Assembly: GCA_003222755.1 (NCBI GenBank)
Contig: QHXA01000275.1
Coordinates: forward strand, 8,446 to 14,040
Direction of reading: 5' to 3'
Origin: Acidobacteriota bacterium
GTDB taxonomy: Bacteria > Acidobacteriota > Terriglobia > 20CM-2-55-15
DNA: 5,595 nt
Below, in pieces: positions 5,109 to 5,595 of the stretch. The notes below the pieces were generated by a model, which saw only the letters and a program-made list of their open reading frames with translations, was not told the origin of the DNA and did not search any database. Numbering within the stretch: the stretch's first letter is position 1; each line of letters starts with the position of its first letter. A program made the position numbers and the translations under genes.

Positions 5109-5595
5109 GTGAAAATCTACAGATCCATTAATCGCGTGCCAGGCGGAATGATGGTCGTTCCGCTGTTCATCGGTATGCTGATTAACACGTTCTTTCCTGA
5201 TCTGCTGAAGATTGGGGGTTTCACCCAAGCGCTGACTGGCGTGGGATATCCAACAATCCTGGGGATGTACCTGTTCACAGTCGGCACGAAGATAACGTTA
5301 ACGACGGCTCCGAAGATATTGGCGCGGGGACTGGGCATCATGATGGCGAAGGTCGGCACCGCGACCATCTTTGCACTGGCTGTCTCCAAGTTTTCCGGTG
5401 GCGATATTATCGGCCTCAGCACGCTCGCTGTCATGGTGGCGATGAGCGATACGAATGGCGGCATGTTTCTCGCGCTGACAAGCGTCATGGGCAACAGGGT
5501 GGACGCCGGCACCTACGTCGTACAAAGTATCGAGACCGGACCGTTCCTCACGATGTTGATTTTCGTAGGTACGGGCCTGGCCGTCATTCCGTGGC
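5109..5595 (+). CDS. kdgT: 2-keto-3-deoxygluconate permease, N-terminal half (runs off the window)
   Basis: 162 complete codons are visible and the frame is open at the window edge; the family is about 315-330 residues, so roughly half is present. KdgT is an inner-membrane cation symporter that takes up 2-keto-3-deoxygluconate, an intermediate of pectin and uronate breakdown, for phosphorylation by KdgK. The start MKIYRSINRVPGGMM (1-15) closely follows enterobacterial KdgT (MQIKRSIEKIPGGMM, from memory). LSTLAVMVAMSDTNGGMF (103-120) matches its LSTLALVAAMDMTNGG segment, and ETGPFLTM (142-149) its ESGPLMTM. Hydrophobic membrane segments lie near 13-29, 44-60, 73-94, 101-123 and 145-161. The GTG start is forced by an in-frame TAA six bases upstream. 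The gene lies 103 bases after the exported cluster and may be separately transcribed. No KDG kinase, aldolase or regulator is visible here. The call is firm; substrate follows the family. Confidence 0.92.
   Translation, partial: MKIYRSINRVPGGMMVVPLFIGMLINTFFPDLLKIGGFTQALTGVGYPTILGMYLFTVGTKITLTTAPKILARGLGIMMAKVGTATIFALAVSKFSGGDIIGLSTLAVMVAMSDTNGGMFLALTSVMGNRVDAGTYVVQSIETGPFLTMLIFVGTGLAVIPW

Noticed and set aside
5117..5512. 131-codon minus-strand open frame opposite kdgT
   Set aside because: The plus strand encodes an excellent KdgT match with matching family motifs; the apparent hydrophobicity of the antisense product mirrors the membrane codons of kdgT.

Overview
The window looks like chromosomal DNA from a GC-rich, Gram-negative, soil-type bacterium, most likely an Acidobacteriota member of the Solibacter/Bryobacter kind. 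This placement is inference. It rests on a run of Sec-exported proteins of families I associate with that phylum: a carboxypeptidase-regulatory-like module fused to cytochrome c and a Vgb-like propeller, paired WEGxTLVVD proteins, and a DUF6152-like protein. A GCTAAAGCC-type intergenic palindrome is also present. All genes I accept lie on the + strand.

Layout. Bases 1-1020 hold the C-terminal part of a UbiD-family (prenylated-FMN) decarboxylase whose start lies upstream of the window. A 122-base gap follows, containing a doubled REP-like palindrome, a weak promoter candidate and a near-perfect Shine-Dalgarno. Next comes a tight four-gene cluster (1143-5005) in which every product has an apparent Sec signal peptide. 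Its members are a 560-residue fusion of a regulatory-like beta-sandwich, a c-type heme domain (CGACH) and a seven-bladed Vgb-like propeller; two tandem paralogous exported proteins of unknown function, overlapping by one base; and a small DUF6152-like exported protein whose predicted mature N-terminus is His-His. After a 103-base gap with a possible weak terminator, the window ends inside a 2-keto-3-deoxygluconate permease gene (kdgT) that begins at a GTG.

How the genes may work together. Spacings of 20, -1 and 28 bases suggest that the four exported proteins are co-transcribed. The only recognisable chemistry among them is the heme c domain, so a periplasmic redox or binding system is a fair guess, but its substrate cannot be read from the sequence. 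UbiD (aromatic or unsaturated acid decarboxylation) and KdgT (uptake of a pectin/uronate breakdown product) flank the cluster. They appear to be separate units, and any functional link to the cluster is speculative. The exported cluster is the best candidate for an undescribed system here.
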